Part shown: piece by piece, positions 45,682 through 55,891 of the stretch
Numbering within the stretch: position 1 is the first letter of the stretch
Layout: the number at the start of each line of letters is the position of its first letter
DNA from: JABDGV01 sp964577935
Lineage (GTDB): Bacteria > Chlamydiota > Chlamydiia > Chlamydiales > FEN-1388
NCBI GenBank assembly: GCA_964577935.1
Contig: CAZOAJ010000001.1
Coordinates: 1-64,000 of the forward strand
Direction: 5' to 3'
Length of the DNA: 64,000 bases
Translations under genes and position numbers: made by a program
The notes under the pieces: generated by a model
Seen by the model: the letters and a program-made list of their open reading frames with translations, nothing else
Told to the model about the DNA's origin: nothing
Database searches by the model: none

Positions 45682-48600
45682 ATGGAAGTTCGAACGGTTT
45701 GCATTAAAGACACCTGGTATGAGCTGACTTTGGAAAAGCCTTCAAAGGATATCGAAGGTGTTTTTAACGAGGCTGTAGAATCCCTAAAGAAAAACCAAAA
45801 TGCAACTCCTTCGGGAATTCTGGTACGGAAAATTAGTCCTGCAGAGTATCTCAAAAAGGCAGGAAGTGCTTCGCATGGTGTTATAGCTTTTTTTCAAAAA
45901 AAATTCACATCTCTTATTCAAACCATCTCTACGCTTTTAGGCATTAAGAATATTGATGAGGAAAGACGCCTTGAGATGATTCTCTCCATGCAGCTCTTCA
46001 AAAATAGTGATGAAGAGCTCATTAAGGAGATTATTGGCAGCCAAGATCCTAAAGCTTCATTTTCAGATACAATTCGGGTGTGGAAGAAGTGTATAGACGA
46101 AAGCATTCCATACCTGGAACCAAGTCTCAAAAAAAACTTAGAGGTCCTTTCTCAGCAATTCAAAGGCTTATACGACCTTAAAAGAGAAATCGAAAAATTA
46201 CAGCAAGTCGCTTCTTTGCGAAGCTTGCAGCCTCAACAAGAAAAGCTCAAGAATCGAATTGTAGGTCAGATTGAGTCTTTAAAAATGGGGACTTCGATGC
46301 TTATCCCGGGAGGGATATGGACTCCAGATACCAAAACCTCAAACGAAATGATCTACAAATGTACAAAAAATGAAGATGGCTCTATCACCGTTCAGGTTGT
46401 TGATGTCACAGCCCTCTTGAAGGGCAATGATGATCATATTGCTTCAAAATCTAATAAACCGCAGATTTCTGCTGCCTACGAGAAAGCAGTTTCAAAAGAA
46501 GATATCGAAAACTTCGTCAAAAAGACGATTCTGCTCCAAACGGGGATTTCAATAATTCCGGCGATAGGTACTGGAGGAAAGTGGACTCTCTTCAAATCTG
46601 CAGTCTATTTCGTTGCAAGTCATATTCAAGATGGAATCTTTGGCAAGATAGAGAATCAACAATTGAGGGAAGGAAGAGAATCTGTCTTTAAAGAAATTTT
46701 TACTGAGGCAGTCACGAGTCAAAATGTGCCATCAACTGCTTTAAAACAGGCTGTGCAAGTCGATCCAGCACGATTATTAAAGGTGTTTGCAAAAGTTCAT
46801 TTACATCGGGAAGAATCCTCTCAAGAGGGTCACTATGCCCTGCATAAATTTCTGATGCGAGCATCTCTCTATCTAAAGATATATGCGAATGCATCTCAAA
46901 AGGAAATTGAAAGCCCTCAATTGAGATCATGGCTTAAAGTATCGGCTCGAAAGCTTATTCAATATGCCAAGGATCATCCTGAGACGGAAGAGTCTAAACA
47001 GCTTTTAGTTCAAATAGAACAAATCGTAAAAAGAGTTGAAGATGAAGATCTTCGAGATCGCTTTCCGGTTCCCTCTTCCCCTTTTAGCTTATTTGGGTCA
47101 AAAAGATCTTTTAAGGCGGCTGAAGGATTGAATGTGCCGGGTGCTCATATTTCAGGCAAAAAAGCTGTAGCTGCAACTTCAATTACCGTCGACACAAATC
47201 TCCGAAAAAGAATTAAGCAATCGATTACAACGCCTGATATAGACAATCTTGAAAGGGCTTTGAAAGAGGTCGATAGTCAAATTCAACAAGGAAATTTCCA
47301 GACGGGACACCTCTACCTCAGAGATTTTTTTCTGAGCCTTGAAAGTCAGGTGGATTCTAATAATTGGATGTGTCCGAAGGCTGAATTTGTGCGCTGGCAG
47401 GTAGCTGTGCAACAGGCCGCTCTTTTGAATCAGCAAGTCTCTTACGGCCTTAAAAGAGTTGTTCCCACGGCTCAAGATCTTCGATCGACCCTCTTTGCCC
47501 TGCGTTTTCAAGATATGGCTATTCGTGTCCATAAGCCTAATGATCCATACTCAAAGTCCTATGTCTTTGATACCTCACTCTTTGAAAAGCAGCTGATGAG
47601 GCCCTATTTTTCATTTGGCGATTCCTATCATCAGATATTGAAGAGCATTGAGTACTTTAAGGCTCTCCAGGAAAACAAGGCTTCGATCCCTGCTGTTATT
47701 AGTTCAAGGAATCAGAAATTGTCAGAGCTTTGGAATTCGTATCCCTGTACAAGCGCAGACCTGGATCCGGCTCGTGATATAGGCCAAAAAGATGAGAAGA
47801 TATCCACACTACCTCCTTATATCCTTTCTTTAAGAAGATCATATCTTGGGGCACAAGTGTTTGTTTCGCCAACGCGAGCGTCCGTTGTGAAGGACCTGAA
47901 TATACAGATGAAATTGCTTTCTGAAACTTTTACTGATGCTCTTCAAAGTACGGGGGACATCTCAGATTTTGGGGGTAAACTTGTACGATTACCCCTTATG
48001 CGAAAGCTTTTTGAGTTTATTCCAAAGCGTCTTCTTGAAAAAAATGGCCCTATTAAATTCACCTATGAGGGAAAATCAGATGTATCTGCTTCCAGCTTAG
48101 CTGGAGTTATTGCAGGTGGGTCTATTTCGTTAGATGAAAAATTTATCCTTGAGCCTTTTGGTCTTGCCATAAGCGATCCTGATGATCCAGAAAGATTTAT
48201 GCAGATGAGTAAATTTACAGATCCTCATCCCGATTTACAGAAGGCTAATGGAGTTGCCGTCCCAAAGGAAATCCATAATCGACTCTTCAACCGTGCCGTT
48301 GCCGAAAGGCCGATGAATGTTTTGAATAACGTTCATGCAAATGGCTCTGCAATCGAGGAGAGTACAAAAGCTCGAAGACCTGGTTCGAGAGATATTGCAT
48401 GTCCATTCAAAGAAGATGGTTTTAATGGGAAGACGGAACTTGAAATTATTAACGAGCGCAATCAATTACATGGACTTCCTTCGGATCTTTCTCAAGCAAT
48501 TGAGCTTTGTATGACTGGGCCAAACTCTAAAGTTCAAAATATACTCAGCTATTTTTCAAAAAATATAACGCTTTTAGAAGATCAAAAAGTTGGCCCCTCT

Positions 48601-51600
48601 CTTGCGCGTTTAGTTGAAAATACTCTTTGTCAGCAAGGTCTCAGTGCAGAAGAAGTGGAATTGGTTACTATATTTCTTTCAGAGCAGCTTCAAGCGGCTC
48701 TAGGAAGAAACTCTTATTCTCTTGCCGCACGCATTGCGAGTATGACTCGATCTTTTTCGATTCGGCATAAGCTTGTTGATATGCAAAATAGCTTGATATC
48801 CAATTTAGTTAAAGCCTTTGCTGAGAGTGACCATCAGAATCATGATCGTATTGAGCTTATCCGCGAAATGCTGCTTACCTGTGCCTATTTTGGCAAAACT
48901 CCACTCGAATATTTCAAGGTTGAGGAGATATTCACCTATGCAACTCAGATTCAGAAACATGAGATCAACGACCCTGTAAAAAACAGTGAAATTTCGGAGT
49001 GGCTTTTGACGCATCTCGAAAAGATGCTTCCAAAGGATGAGGCTACATTAAATTCTTTGTGCAACAGTGTAGCTGGAGATTCACTGAGCGGATGGAAAAT
49101 AACACCAGAAGGGGTCGCAACGAATGGTCCTTATGTGATCGATTTCAGCAGGTTTGAAGTTTGGAGAAATGGCTTGCGGGTTGAGGTGCTTCCCAAAAGC
49201 ATTGAGGAAAGTCCTGAATACAAGCAAATAAAGACTATTCTTGCAGGAGCAGGCGTAACTACTTCTTTATCTGATATTCAATGGCGCGTTCAAAATATCC
49301 AATACACGAAAGAAAAAGATGTCGTTGTTACAGCAAAACAATTTGATGTTGCGATTGAGGATGTCTCAAAAACAAAAATCGATATACGGGTAGTTACGGC
49401 ATCGGATGGCAGCATTCAGTTATTTCGGCGAAAGCAAACAAATTGGGTATTTCCGAATTCCTGGTACCAATTTATGTCTAAATTTCCTGGAAATACGACA
49501 GAAAGCCTCGCGAGTAAAGTCCCAGGAGGATCTGAAAACATTCAAGGATCAAAAGAGTTTGATGTTATTCCCAGGATCGGGCTTGGCAGAGATGTTTGGA
49601 TTCGAGAGGATGGCAGAAGGCTTATCGCTGAAAAAAATGGAAAAACGATTTATCGATGCACCACTGCGAAAGAACCATTTGAAATACAAGCAGCCCTGCA
49701 TATCCCCTCTGGAAAAAGAATTTTGAATGTATGGGACCAAAAGGGATTTAATCGATTTTTGGATATTGAAGATAGAGGACATGTTTTCGCCTACGGGTCC
49801 CGATGGGGTGCTGAAAAAATTGAATATGGACGAGGAGATCCCTCTTTTTCATATGCGTGGAATTCGTCAAAGGCAAAGTGGTGTTCAGAACAGCACAAGG
49901 GATATTATCTCTCTGATAAAACAGTAAATAGAGAACTTTCAGATGTAGAGCATCCGGATCTAAGCCAGAATGTAAAAACATTAGAAGCGAGAAAGCATCT
50001 TCGAAAGATTTTTCAACCGGCATTTAGTGCCTATCATCTTCTTGAGCATGAGTCGGGCGCGAAAGCTCCTCTCTTGATCATGCCAGGGATAACCTATGAG
50101 CCGGGTGGCGATTCTTCAAAAGGAGGGGTAGAATATCGGTTTTCTCCCCGTTTTTCCCGGGATACAAAGGAGAAAGTTTCGTTCTATAGCTATCAAATTG
50201 ACCCTGTAAAGGGGCTTATAGCTGATAAGCAGCCGGATGGGTATTTCTCTTTAGCGTATGTATTAGCACTGCAGGGTAATTATGAAGATGCCTTTTTCTA
50301 TTTAGGAAAGGCCGATATCAATCGACCTCTCTCTCTTCAGATGAAAGTATTTGTGAATAATTTGGAGAAGCTTCTTGTAGATGAATCAAATCCACAGGTT
50401 CTTGCTCTCAAGGCTCGTCTAAAGCTTATCGATTTTACCTCAAGGCTTCAAGAAGAGGATTATGATCTTTCTCGAGTCGATATAGAAAAAGAGTCGAGAG
50501 AGTTTTCCAAAATTTTGTCAGCGCTGCCAAAAGATGCTCAATCAAAAGTGTCTCTGCGTGATGATGAGATGAGGCGCCTAGAATATTTTGCAGGTCTATC
50601 AGGCAATTCGGATATTTTAGACAAGCTTCGAAAGCAAGTTAATGAGCTCGAAAAAACACTTCCTCCATTAGATTCATCAGGTCAAGCATCAAGCAGAGAG
50701 TTGGAAGTTTTTCAAGGTGAAGTTCATGGAGTTATTCAGGTAGAAGGACTTGATCCCTATGCCAAAGAATTGGCTTCTGGACTCAATAAAGATTATGCTG
50801 ATCGAGCAATCGTGCTTGAAAATCATTCCAAAGACTTAAAAGGGCAGCCTGATCTTAAAAAACTCCAGGAGAAAACAAAGACCGCAAGAGATGTCTGTAT
50901 TAACATTCTTAAGAAGGCGCATGTCGGGTCAAAAAAATCATCTTTTGATGAGCTTTTAGAAAGACTTGTGCTTGTTCAAGGGGATTCACTGAGTGCCTTA
51001 TTTGATGCAAGTTTGCGGAGTTTTGGGGAGAGAGATTTAGATAAGCTCAAGCCTGTACTTAAAGATGATTACAAAGGCTATGAGAATGCTTTACGGGAAT
51101 ATTTAATTCAGAAAACAGAGCTGCAAAAACAGACAGCGCTTGTTCAAAAATATCAGGAGCTTAAGAAGTTAGGCGCAAGTTCTGAAGAGGGTAAGCAGAT
51201 TCAGATAGAAATTCGAGGATTTGAATCATCTCAGCGAGCGTATGACCCAAATACACATAAGGATGCACCTACCTTGCTTCTTATCGAGCATGAGCTCGGA
51301 TTCTTGTGCAGAAAAAGTCAGATTGAAGTCATTGAGCAAAACCTTGCTAAAGATAACCTCTTTAAGCAGGAGATTTGCGGGGGAGGAAAAACCACCGTTT
51401 TACGAAATATCATCTCCCATGTTCGAGCTGACGGGAAACATCTTTCAGGCGTATCAACTTTGAGCCCTTTGCGTGCAGAGCATGGACTGCTTTATGCAAG
51501 AGTAACAAAAAATGCCTTTGGACAGCGGGTGTTTGACTTCTCCTTTGATAGATCTTCTCCAACCGACGAAATTTCTCTTCTTCAACTCTATCAACAACTT

Positions 51601-54567
51601 GTAGAAACAACTTTGAGTAAAGGACGAATCGATCTTACAAAGTCAGATCTTCAAAGTTTTCGTGCCGCTATGCACACCAAACGAGATGAGATTCAAAATT
51701 TGCGAAGACAGCTGCGGGTAGATGTTAACCGCGAGGACGAGATCAAGCTGCAAATCTCGACGCTTCATAGAGAAATCGATGTCATGGATCGAATTTATGC
51801 TTTTTTCAGGGATCGTGTGGTTCTGAATGCTGATGAGCTTGATAAAGATACCGATCCGAGTGAAGAACTCAACTATGCAACCGGGAGTATGGAGAGCATA
51901 GACGGTACGAAAATCGCTTCAGTAATCAACGTTTTTGAAAAGATAATGTCTTGTGAAAACGCCAAGAACCTCTTTGAAGCTGTACGCAAAAATGAGCATT
52001 CAAGTCTCGATCCTCAAGCAAAGTCGGAAGCTCTTGGAGCAATTGCAAGTGAAATTGCCAAAAAATATTCTCCTCTCTGTGGAATCGAAGAGGAGAGTCT
52101 TGCCTGTTATCTTTTCCCGAAGGATGAAGGGCAGAAAAAGAAAGCGGTTGACGTCTGGAATACACTACAACCCCTTGTCGTTAAAAATCAAAAACTCCAG
52201 CCACTCTGCTTTATGCGTCAATTTTTGAGTGATATTCTTCCTGAGGCGCTTTCTGCCAAGGGAGGGGTTGTGTATGGGAGATCAGAGGATGGCATTAGCG
52301 TTATCCCGTACCTTGGGAGTGATAAGCCAAAAGAGGGGTCAATTCATGGATATGATCTCGAACGGATGGCCTACACATGTCTTGATTACTTTTCAAGCGG
52401 TGTATCACTTCAGCAAATCCACTCCATGTGGCTTCAGTTTAAGAACGAAGCCGTGCAAGAAATGTCCCAGAACAAAGATATAATTTCGATTGATGACACA
52501 AAAAGTGCTCAAGAGTTTTTAAAGAGGTTTTCTAAAAAGCTTTCTGAAGTTACAGAACAAGATATGGGAGAGCTTTCAGAACGTTTACAGAGTGATCAAC
52601 AGCTTCTCCTCAAGTTTTTACAGACAAACGTTTTAGCAGATCTCAAACAATCTCCTGAAAAAATAGCAAGCAATGCTCAAGATTCTACTGGGATGGTTTT
52701 ATCCTACTCTGGATCCTCTGGGACTGATATGGCCGAGCATGCAATGCCTGATAAGATCAATTCAAACGAAGCACGTCAGTCGGGCGTTCATGGAGAAATT
52801 CTTGCTGCTTTGATTCAAATTGAAAGCAAAAATCCTCAGAGTTTTGTGACATTTGAAGGAGAGTCTCCACAGGATAAGGCTAAGTTTCTTGCAGAAAAAA
52901 TGAAGCCTGGCGATTGCCTTTCAGATGTTGGCAGGCTGTTCCCAGGGGTCTCCTCAAAAGTTATAGCCGAATCGCTTCTTCAGGCGCTTGTGGCTTCTAA
53001 GAAAGTAGATCCTTCGACTCCATTTACGGTCTGGTTCATGGATCGACAAGATCGGTGGCAGATGGTTTGCCTTGATGAAACAGTGACTCCTGCGGATCCA
53101 AAGCAAGATCCTAAATTACGGATTGCCATCTTTGACGACGTTCATACGCGTGGGGCGGAGCGCCCCTCAACAGAAAATGTCACTGAATATGTAACGCTAG
53201 ATATTGATACCGACTGGTCGAAATTTGAACAGGGTGTTTTGCGAGAACGTGGGGTGACGAAGGGGAAGGCGAAGGTCGTCTATTTACTCTCTCCACTCCT
53301 TGCTGAAAAAGTGACATCGCTTAAGGACCTTAATCCTATACTCCTAACAAATGAGGCCAAGAATCTGAAGCAGCTCAATCTAAAGAATCAGATTCAGACT
53401 ATCAATTATATTCTTCGTTCAGAGCTTGAGAATGCTTTTGTTGATCTTAAAAGTCTTCCCGATAATGAAAGGGTTAAAAAACGAGAAGAAATACACGCTC
53501 TTACGCGCGAAATTTTTGTATCTTCAAATACCACAAGTGCCCTTGATGCGGGGACTCCGTCCATAGATAAAGAAACTGATGAATACCTTGATGAATTGGT
53601 TCAAAGACAACTTCATATGTTGAAGAAGCTTCGAGAGAGTCTGAAGGATGACAAGATTTTTGCTCCTCACTTGAAGAGGGCGCAAACACGTCTCAATGCA
53701 AAATTTTCGAAAGAAGCTCTTGCTCAGAAGCAATTGAGTGACGAGGAACGTAAAGAAGTACAGAATCTTATAAAGCAGGGATTTGGAAGAAAGGAGAGTC
53801 GATATCTTCCCGATACGGTTCGGTCTTCTTCACTGCTCATGGGGCAATCGAGTCAGGTACAAATCCAATCTCAAATCCAAACTCAAGTCCAGGCTCAAAC
53901 TCAAATTCAAGTGCAAACTCAAGTCCAAACTCAAACGCAACAACAGCTTCATGAGGAACTTGAGAAAGGAAAAGAGAGAATATTTGCTCACATAGCCATC
54001 GATTTACCAGATCCTCGCAACTTAAATAAAGAAAAGAATGTACATAAGCTTAACCAGATCGCATCTTTTGAGTTTATGCCAGAAGGACTCTATTTCAGTG
54101 AAAATTATTGTCCTGTTGTGCGTACAGATAATCAATACACTCCCTGGAAGCCGAATGTAAACCATATAGAGCGTTCATTGTTCATTATAGATGATACTGG
54201 GCAGGTGTCTCAAATTATCGGTTCTCGGCTTGACCTTGATCGCGAATTTTATAGGTATAGCACGGAAAAACATGAGGGATTTTCAAAATATTTTTACAAT
54301 TACGGGCTCGGTAAATTTGAGGGGGGTCATAAAATTCCAGCGAGCATGAAAGAATCCATATATACACAAGTTATCTCGGCAAAGCTTTTATCCCTCCAGT
54401 CAACCTTTTCTCAGGAAGAGCTTCCTTATCTTAAAAAGATTATAGGAAGGATGACTCCTGATACAAAAGAAAAGATACGAATTCTCTTTTCACTGCATAG
54501 GCCGAGCTTGATTCTAGATGCGACTCCTCTTGGCTCTTTATTAGATGAAAATAAAAAATTTAAGTGA
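45682..54567 (+). CDS. Giant DUF3638/DUF3645-like P-loop protein (2961 residues)
   Basis: Most of this protein is unrecognised, but its last third resembles the DUF3638/DUF3645 family, best known from very large eukaryotic proteins related to superfamily 2 helicases. A Walker-A-like loop stands at residues 1896-1905 (Q-E-I-C-G-G-G-K-T-T), where DUF3638 has QMNMGEGKS. VLSYSGSSGTDMAEH lies in the place of helicase motif III. The most telling motif is IFDDVHTRGAERP (2485-2491 region), the DUF3645 counterpart of DEHTRGTD. A TPR-like stretch (YVLALQGNYEDAFFYL) lies near residue 1540. The region around 2725-2755 is alternating X-Q. There is no signal peptide or membrane helix, and no ribosome site before the ATG. 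It follows smc on the same strand. The function is unknown; an ATP-dependent remodelling or nucleic-acid activity is inferred from motifs alone. Confidence 0.7.
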   Translation: MEVRTVCIKDTWYELTLEKPSKDIEGVFNEAVESLKKNQNATPSGILVRKISPAEYLKKAGSASHGVIAFFQKKFTSLIQTISTLLGIKNIDEERRLEMILSMQLFKNSDEELIKEIIGSQDPKASFSDTIRVWKKCIDESIPYLEPSLKKNLEVLSQQFKGLYDLKREIEKLQQVASLRSLQPQQEKLKNRIVGQIESLKMGTSMLIPGGIWTPDTKTSNEMIYKCTKNEDGSITVQVVDVTALLKGNDDHIASKSNKPQISAAYEKAVSKEDIENFVKKTILLQTGISIIPAIGTGGKWTLFKSAVYFVASHIQDGIFGKIENQQLREGRESVFKEIFTEAVTSQNVPSTALKQAVQVDPARLLKVFAKVHLHREESSQEGHYALHKFLMRASLYLKIYANASQKEIESPQLRSWLKVSARKLIQYAKDHPETEESKQLLVQIEQIVKRVEDEDLRDRFPVPSSPFSLFGSKRSFKAAEGLNVPGAHISGKKAVAATSITVDTNLRKRIKQSITTPDIDNLERALKEVDSQIQQGNFQTGHLYLRDFFLSLESQVDSNNWMCPKAEFVRWQVAVQQAALLNQQVSYGLKRVVPTAQDLRSTLFALRFQDMAIRVHKPNDPYSKSYVFDTSLFEKQLMRPYFSFGDSYHQILKSIEYFKALQENKASIPAVISSRNQKLSELWNSYPCTSADLDPARDIGQKDEKISTLPPYILSLRRSYLGAQVFVSPTRASVVKDLNIQMKLLSETFTDALQSTGDISDFGGKLVRLPLMRKLFEFIPKRLLEKNGPIKFTYEGKSDVSASSLAGVIAGGSISLDEKFILEPFGLAISDPDDPERFMQMSKFTDPHPDLQKANGVAVPKEIHNRLFNRAVAERPMNVLNNVHANGSAIEESTKARRPGSRDIACPFKEDGFNGKTELEIINERNQLHGLPSDLSQAIELCMTGPNSKVQNILSYFSKNITLLEDQKVGPSLARLVENTLCQQGLSAEEVELVTIFLSEQLQAALGRNSYSLAARIASMTRSFSIRHKLVDMQNSLISNLVKAFAESDHQNHDRIELIREMLLTCAYFGKTPLEYFKVEEIFTYATQIQKHEINDPVKNSEISEWLLTHLEKMLPKDEATLNSLCNSVAGDSLSGWKITPEGVATNGPYVIDFSRFEVWRNGLRVEVLPKSIEESPEYKQIKTILAGAGVTTSLSDIQWRVQNIQYTKEKDVVVTAKQFDVAIEDVSKTKIDIRVVTASDGSIQLFRRKQTNWVFPNSWYQFMSKFPGNTTESLASKVPGGSENIQGSKEFDVIPRIGLGRDVWIREDGRRLIAEKNGKTIYRCTTAKEPFEIQAALHIPSGKRILNVWDQKGFNRFLDIEDRGHVFAYGSRWGAEKIEYGRGDPSFSYAWNSSKAKWCSEQHKGYYLSDKTVNRELSDVEHPDLSQNVKTLEARKHLRKIFQPAFSAYHLLEHESGAKAPLLIMPGITYEPGGDSSKGGVEYRFSPRFSRDTKEKVSFYSYQIDPVKGLIADKQPDGYFSLAYVLALQGNYEDAFFYLGKADINRPLSLQMKVFVNNLEKLLVDESNPQVLALKARLKLIDFTSRLQEEDYDLSRVDIEKESREFSKILSALPKDAQSKVSLRDDEMRRLEYFAGLSGNSDILDKLRKQVNELEKTLPPLDSSGQASSRELEVFQGEVHGVIQVEGLDPYAKELASGLNKDYADRAIVLENHSKDLKGQPDLKKLQEKTKTARDVCINILKKAHVGSKKSSFDELLERLVLVQGDSLSALFDASLRSFGERDLDKLKPVLKDDYKGYENALREYLIQKTELQKQTALVQKYQELKKLGASSEEGKQIQIEIRGFESSQRAYDPNTHKDAPTLLLIEHELGFLCRKSQIEVIEQNLAKDNLFKQEICGGGKTTVLRNIISHVRADGKHLSGVSTLSPLRAEHGLLYARVTKNAFGQRVFDFSFDRSSPTDEISLLQLYQQLVETTLSKGRIDLTKSDLQSFRAAMHTKRDEIQNLRRQLRVDVNREDEIKLQISTLHREIDVMDRIYAFFRDRVVLNADELDKDTDPSEELNYATGSMESIDGTKIASVINVFEKIMSCENAKNLFEAVRKNEHSSLDPQAKSEALGAIASEIAKKYSPLCGIEEESLACYLFPKDEGQKKKAVDVWNTLQPLVVKNQKLQPLCFMRQFLSDILPEALSAKGGVVYGRSEDGISVIPYLGSDKPKEGSIHGYDLERMAYTCLDYFSSGVSLQQIHSMWLQFKNEAVQEMSQNKDIISIDDTKSAQEFLKRFSKKLSEVTEQDMGELSERLQSDQQLLLKFLQTNVLADLKQSPEKIASNAQDSTGMVLSYSGSSGTDMAEHAMPDKINSNEARQSGVHGEILAALIQIESKNPQSFVTFEGESPQDKAKFLAEKMKPGDCLSDVGRLFPGVSSKVIAESLLQALVASKKVDPSTPFTVWFMDRQDRWQMVCLDETVTPADPKQDPKLRIAIFDDVHTRGAERPSTENVTEYVTLDIDTDWSKFEQGVLRERGVTKGKAKVVYLLSPLLAEKVTSLKDLNPILLTNEAKNLKQLNLKNQIQTINYILRSELENAFVDLKSLPDNERVKKREEIHALTREIFVSSNTTSALDAGTPSIDKETDEYLDELVQRQLHMLKKLRESLKDDKIFAPHLKRAQTRLNAKFSKEALAQKQLSDEERKEVQNLIKQGFGRKESRYLPDTVRSSSLLMGQSSQVQIQSQIQTQVQAQTQIQVQTQVQTQTQQQLHEELEKGKERIFAHIAIDLPDPRNLNKEKNVHKLNQIASFEFMPEGLYFSENYCPVVRTDNQYTPWKPNVNHIERSLFIIDDTGQVSQIIGSRLDLDREFYRYSTEKHEGFSKYFYNYGLGKFEGGHKIPASMKESIYTQVISAKLLSLQSTFSQEELPYLKKIIGRMTPDTKEKIRILFSLHRPSLILDATPLGSLLDENKKFK
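53854..53946 (+). repeat. Alternating-glutamine coding repeat in the giant P-loop gene
   Basis: About 31 codons read almost strictly X-Q-X-Q, where X is V, I, T, A or S, ending in QQQ. At DNA level it is an imperfect run of the hexamer CAAACT/CAAGTC type. Such a stretch can form a polar beta zipper or a flexible oligomerisation tract. The length may vary between strains by slippage. Confidence 0.85.
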
Positions 54568-54648
54568 GATTTGAAAGAAGGTTATGGATGAAATTTATTT
54601 ATATTGAATACAATTTCCTCCAATTATTTTTATTTGGAGAAAAATAAC

Positions 54649-55764
54649 ATGCTCCGAACTGTTGGCATACCAAAAGAAATCAAAAATCATGAATACCGAG
54701 TTGGGGCTACCCCGGCCGTTGTGAAAGCATTGGTTGATGCGGGACACAAGGTTCTTGTCGAAACAAGTGCAGGTGCAAAAATCGGTTTTGCCGACGAAAT
54801 GTATCGACATGCAGGAGCTCATGTTGTTGAGTCTGCTCGTGAAGTATACACAGCTGATATGATTGTAAAGGTGAAAGAACCCCAACCATCAGAATTTCCA
54901 CTACTTCGAGAAGGACAAGTTCTCTTCACCTATCTCCATTTAGCTCCCGATCCAGTTCAAGCTCAAGCGTTGATGGACAGCGGCTGTGTTGCGATTGCCT
55001 ACGAAACAGTTACTGATCAAGAAGGAAGGCTTCCACTTTTGACTCCTATGAGTGAAATTGCTGGCCGTATCTCTGTTCAAGTTGGCGCAACGGCGCTTCA
55101 AATTGCTAATGGCGGCAAAGGTGTCTTGTTGGGCGGCGTTCCAGGTGTTCTTCCTGCGAAAGTTGTTGTTATCGGCGGCGGTGTTGTTGGAACAGAAGCG
55201 GCGCGCATGGCGCTTGGCCTTGGAGCCGATGTCTCTGTGCTCGATACAAGCTTAACTCGTCTCAGGCAGCTTGACGCTCTCTGGGGGCCACGACTTAAGA
55301 CGATCTATTCATCTCAGAGCGCTTTAGCGGAAGCTGTTCGAGGGGCGGACCTTGTAATCGGTGCTGTCTTAATCCCAGGAAAACTGGCTCCGAAACTTGT
55401 CACCCGTCAAATGATTTCTGAAATGGTTCCAGGTTCGGTTGTTGTTGATGTGGCAATTGATCAGGGTGGCTGCTTCGAGACTTCGAGAACTACTTCTCAT
55501 TCCGAGCCGACCTATGAAGTAGATGGCGTTTTACATTACTGTGTTCCAAATATGCCAGGTGCATGTGCTCGTACATCTACCCAAGCCTTGACAAATGCAA
55601 CCATGCCTTATGTGCTGAAACTTGCATCGAAAGGATATAAGCAGGCAATGAAAGAAGATTCAGGTCTAAGAAAAGGATTGAATGTTGCTTTTGGGAAGAT
55701 CACCCATCCTGAAGTTGCACGAGATTTAGGGCTTCCCTACGTTCCTTTTGAAGAAGTGCTATAA
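54649..55764 (+). CDS. ald: Alanine dehydrogenase
   Basis: This enzyme interconverts L-alanine and pyruvate with NAD. At 371 residues it is exactly the family length. The catalytic residues of the family are recognisable: R17 near the start (NHEYRVGATP), K74 in MIVKVKEP and H97 in TYLHLAPDP. The NAD-binding loop is VVIGGGVVGTEAARMALG. The C-terminus has VVDVAIDQGGCFETS and HYCVPNMPGACARTST, typical of Ald. The ATG at 54649 has TTTGGAGA eight bases upstream. A TTG at 54604 would add residues that the family lacks. It is followed by a strong bidirectional terminator, so it is a single-gene unit. With glutamate dehydrogenase it points to amino acids as a carbon source. Confidence 0.95.
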   Translation: MLRTVGIPKEIKNHEYRVGATPAVVKALVDAGHKVLVETSAGAKIGFADEMYRHAGAHVVESAREVYTADMIVKVKEPQPSEFPLLREGQVLFTYLHLAPDPVQAQALMDSGCVAIAYETVTDQEGRLPLLTPMSEIAGRISVQVGATALQIANGGKGVLLGGVPGVLPAKVVVIGGGVVGTEAARMALGLGADVSVLDTSLTRLRQLDALWGPRLKTIYSSQSALAEAVRGADLVIGAVLIPGKLAPKLVTRQMISEMVPGSVVVDVAIDQGGCFETSRTTSHSEPTYEVDGVLHYCVPNMPGACARTSTQALTNATMPYVLKLASKGYKQAMKEDSGLRKGLNVAFGKITHPEVARDLGLPYVPFEEVL

Positions 55765-55793
55765 TTTAATTTATATTAACTTTTCTACCCGAT

Positions 55794-55829
55794 AAAAAAC
55801 CGAGAATTAGATTTAATTCTCGGTTTTTT
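55794..55829 (+). terminator. Strong rho-independent terminator after ald
   Basis: A perfect 10-bp stem (CCGAGAATTA 55800-55809 with TAATTCTCGG 55814-55823) has a 4-base loop. It is flanked by A6 on the left and T6 on the right. It works in both orientations by shape, though only the plus-strand gene is upstream. Confidence 0.92.
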
Positions 55830-55891
55830 CATTAAATATCAGATTCTGTGGTATGTTGCACTTTATATAACTCATATAGAGGAAGATAGCC

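Noticed and set aside
45682..54567. Polyketide or non-ribosomal peptide synthetase suggested by size
   Set aside because: No ketosynthase, adenylation, carrier or thioesterase motifs are visible.
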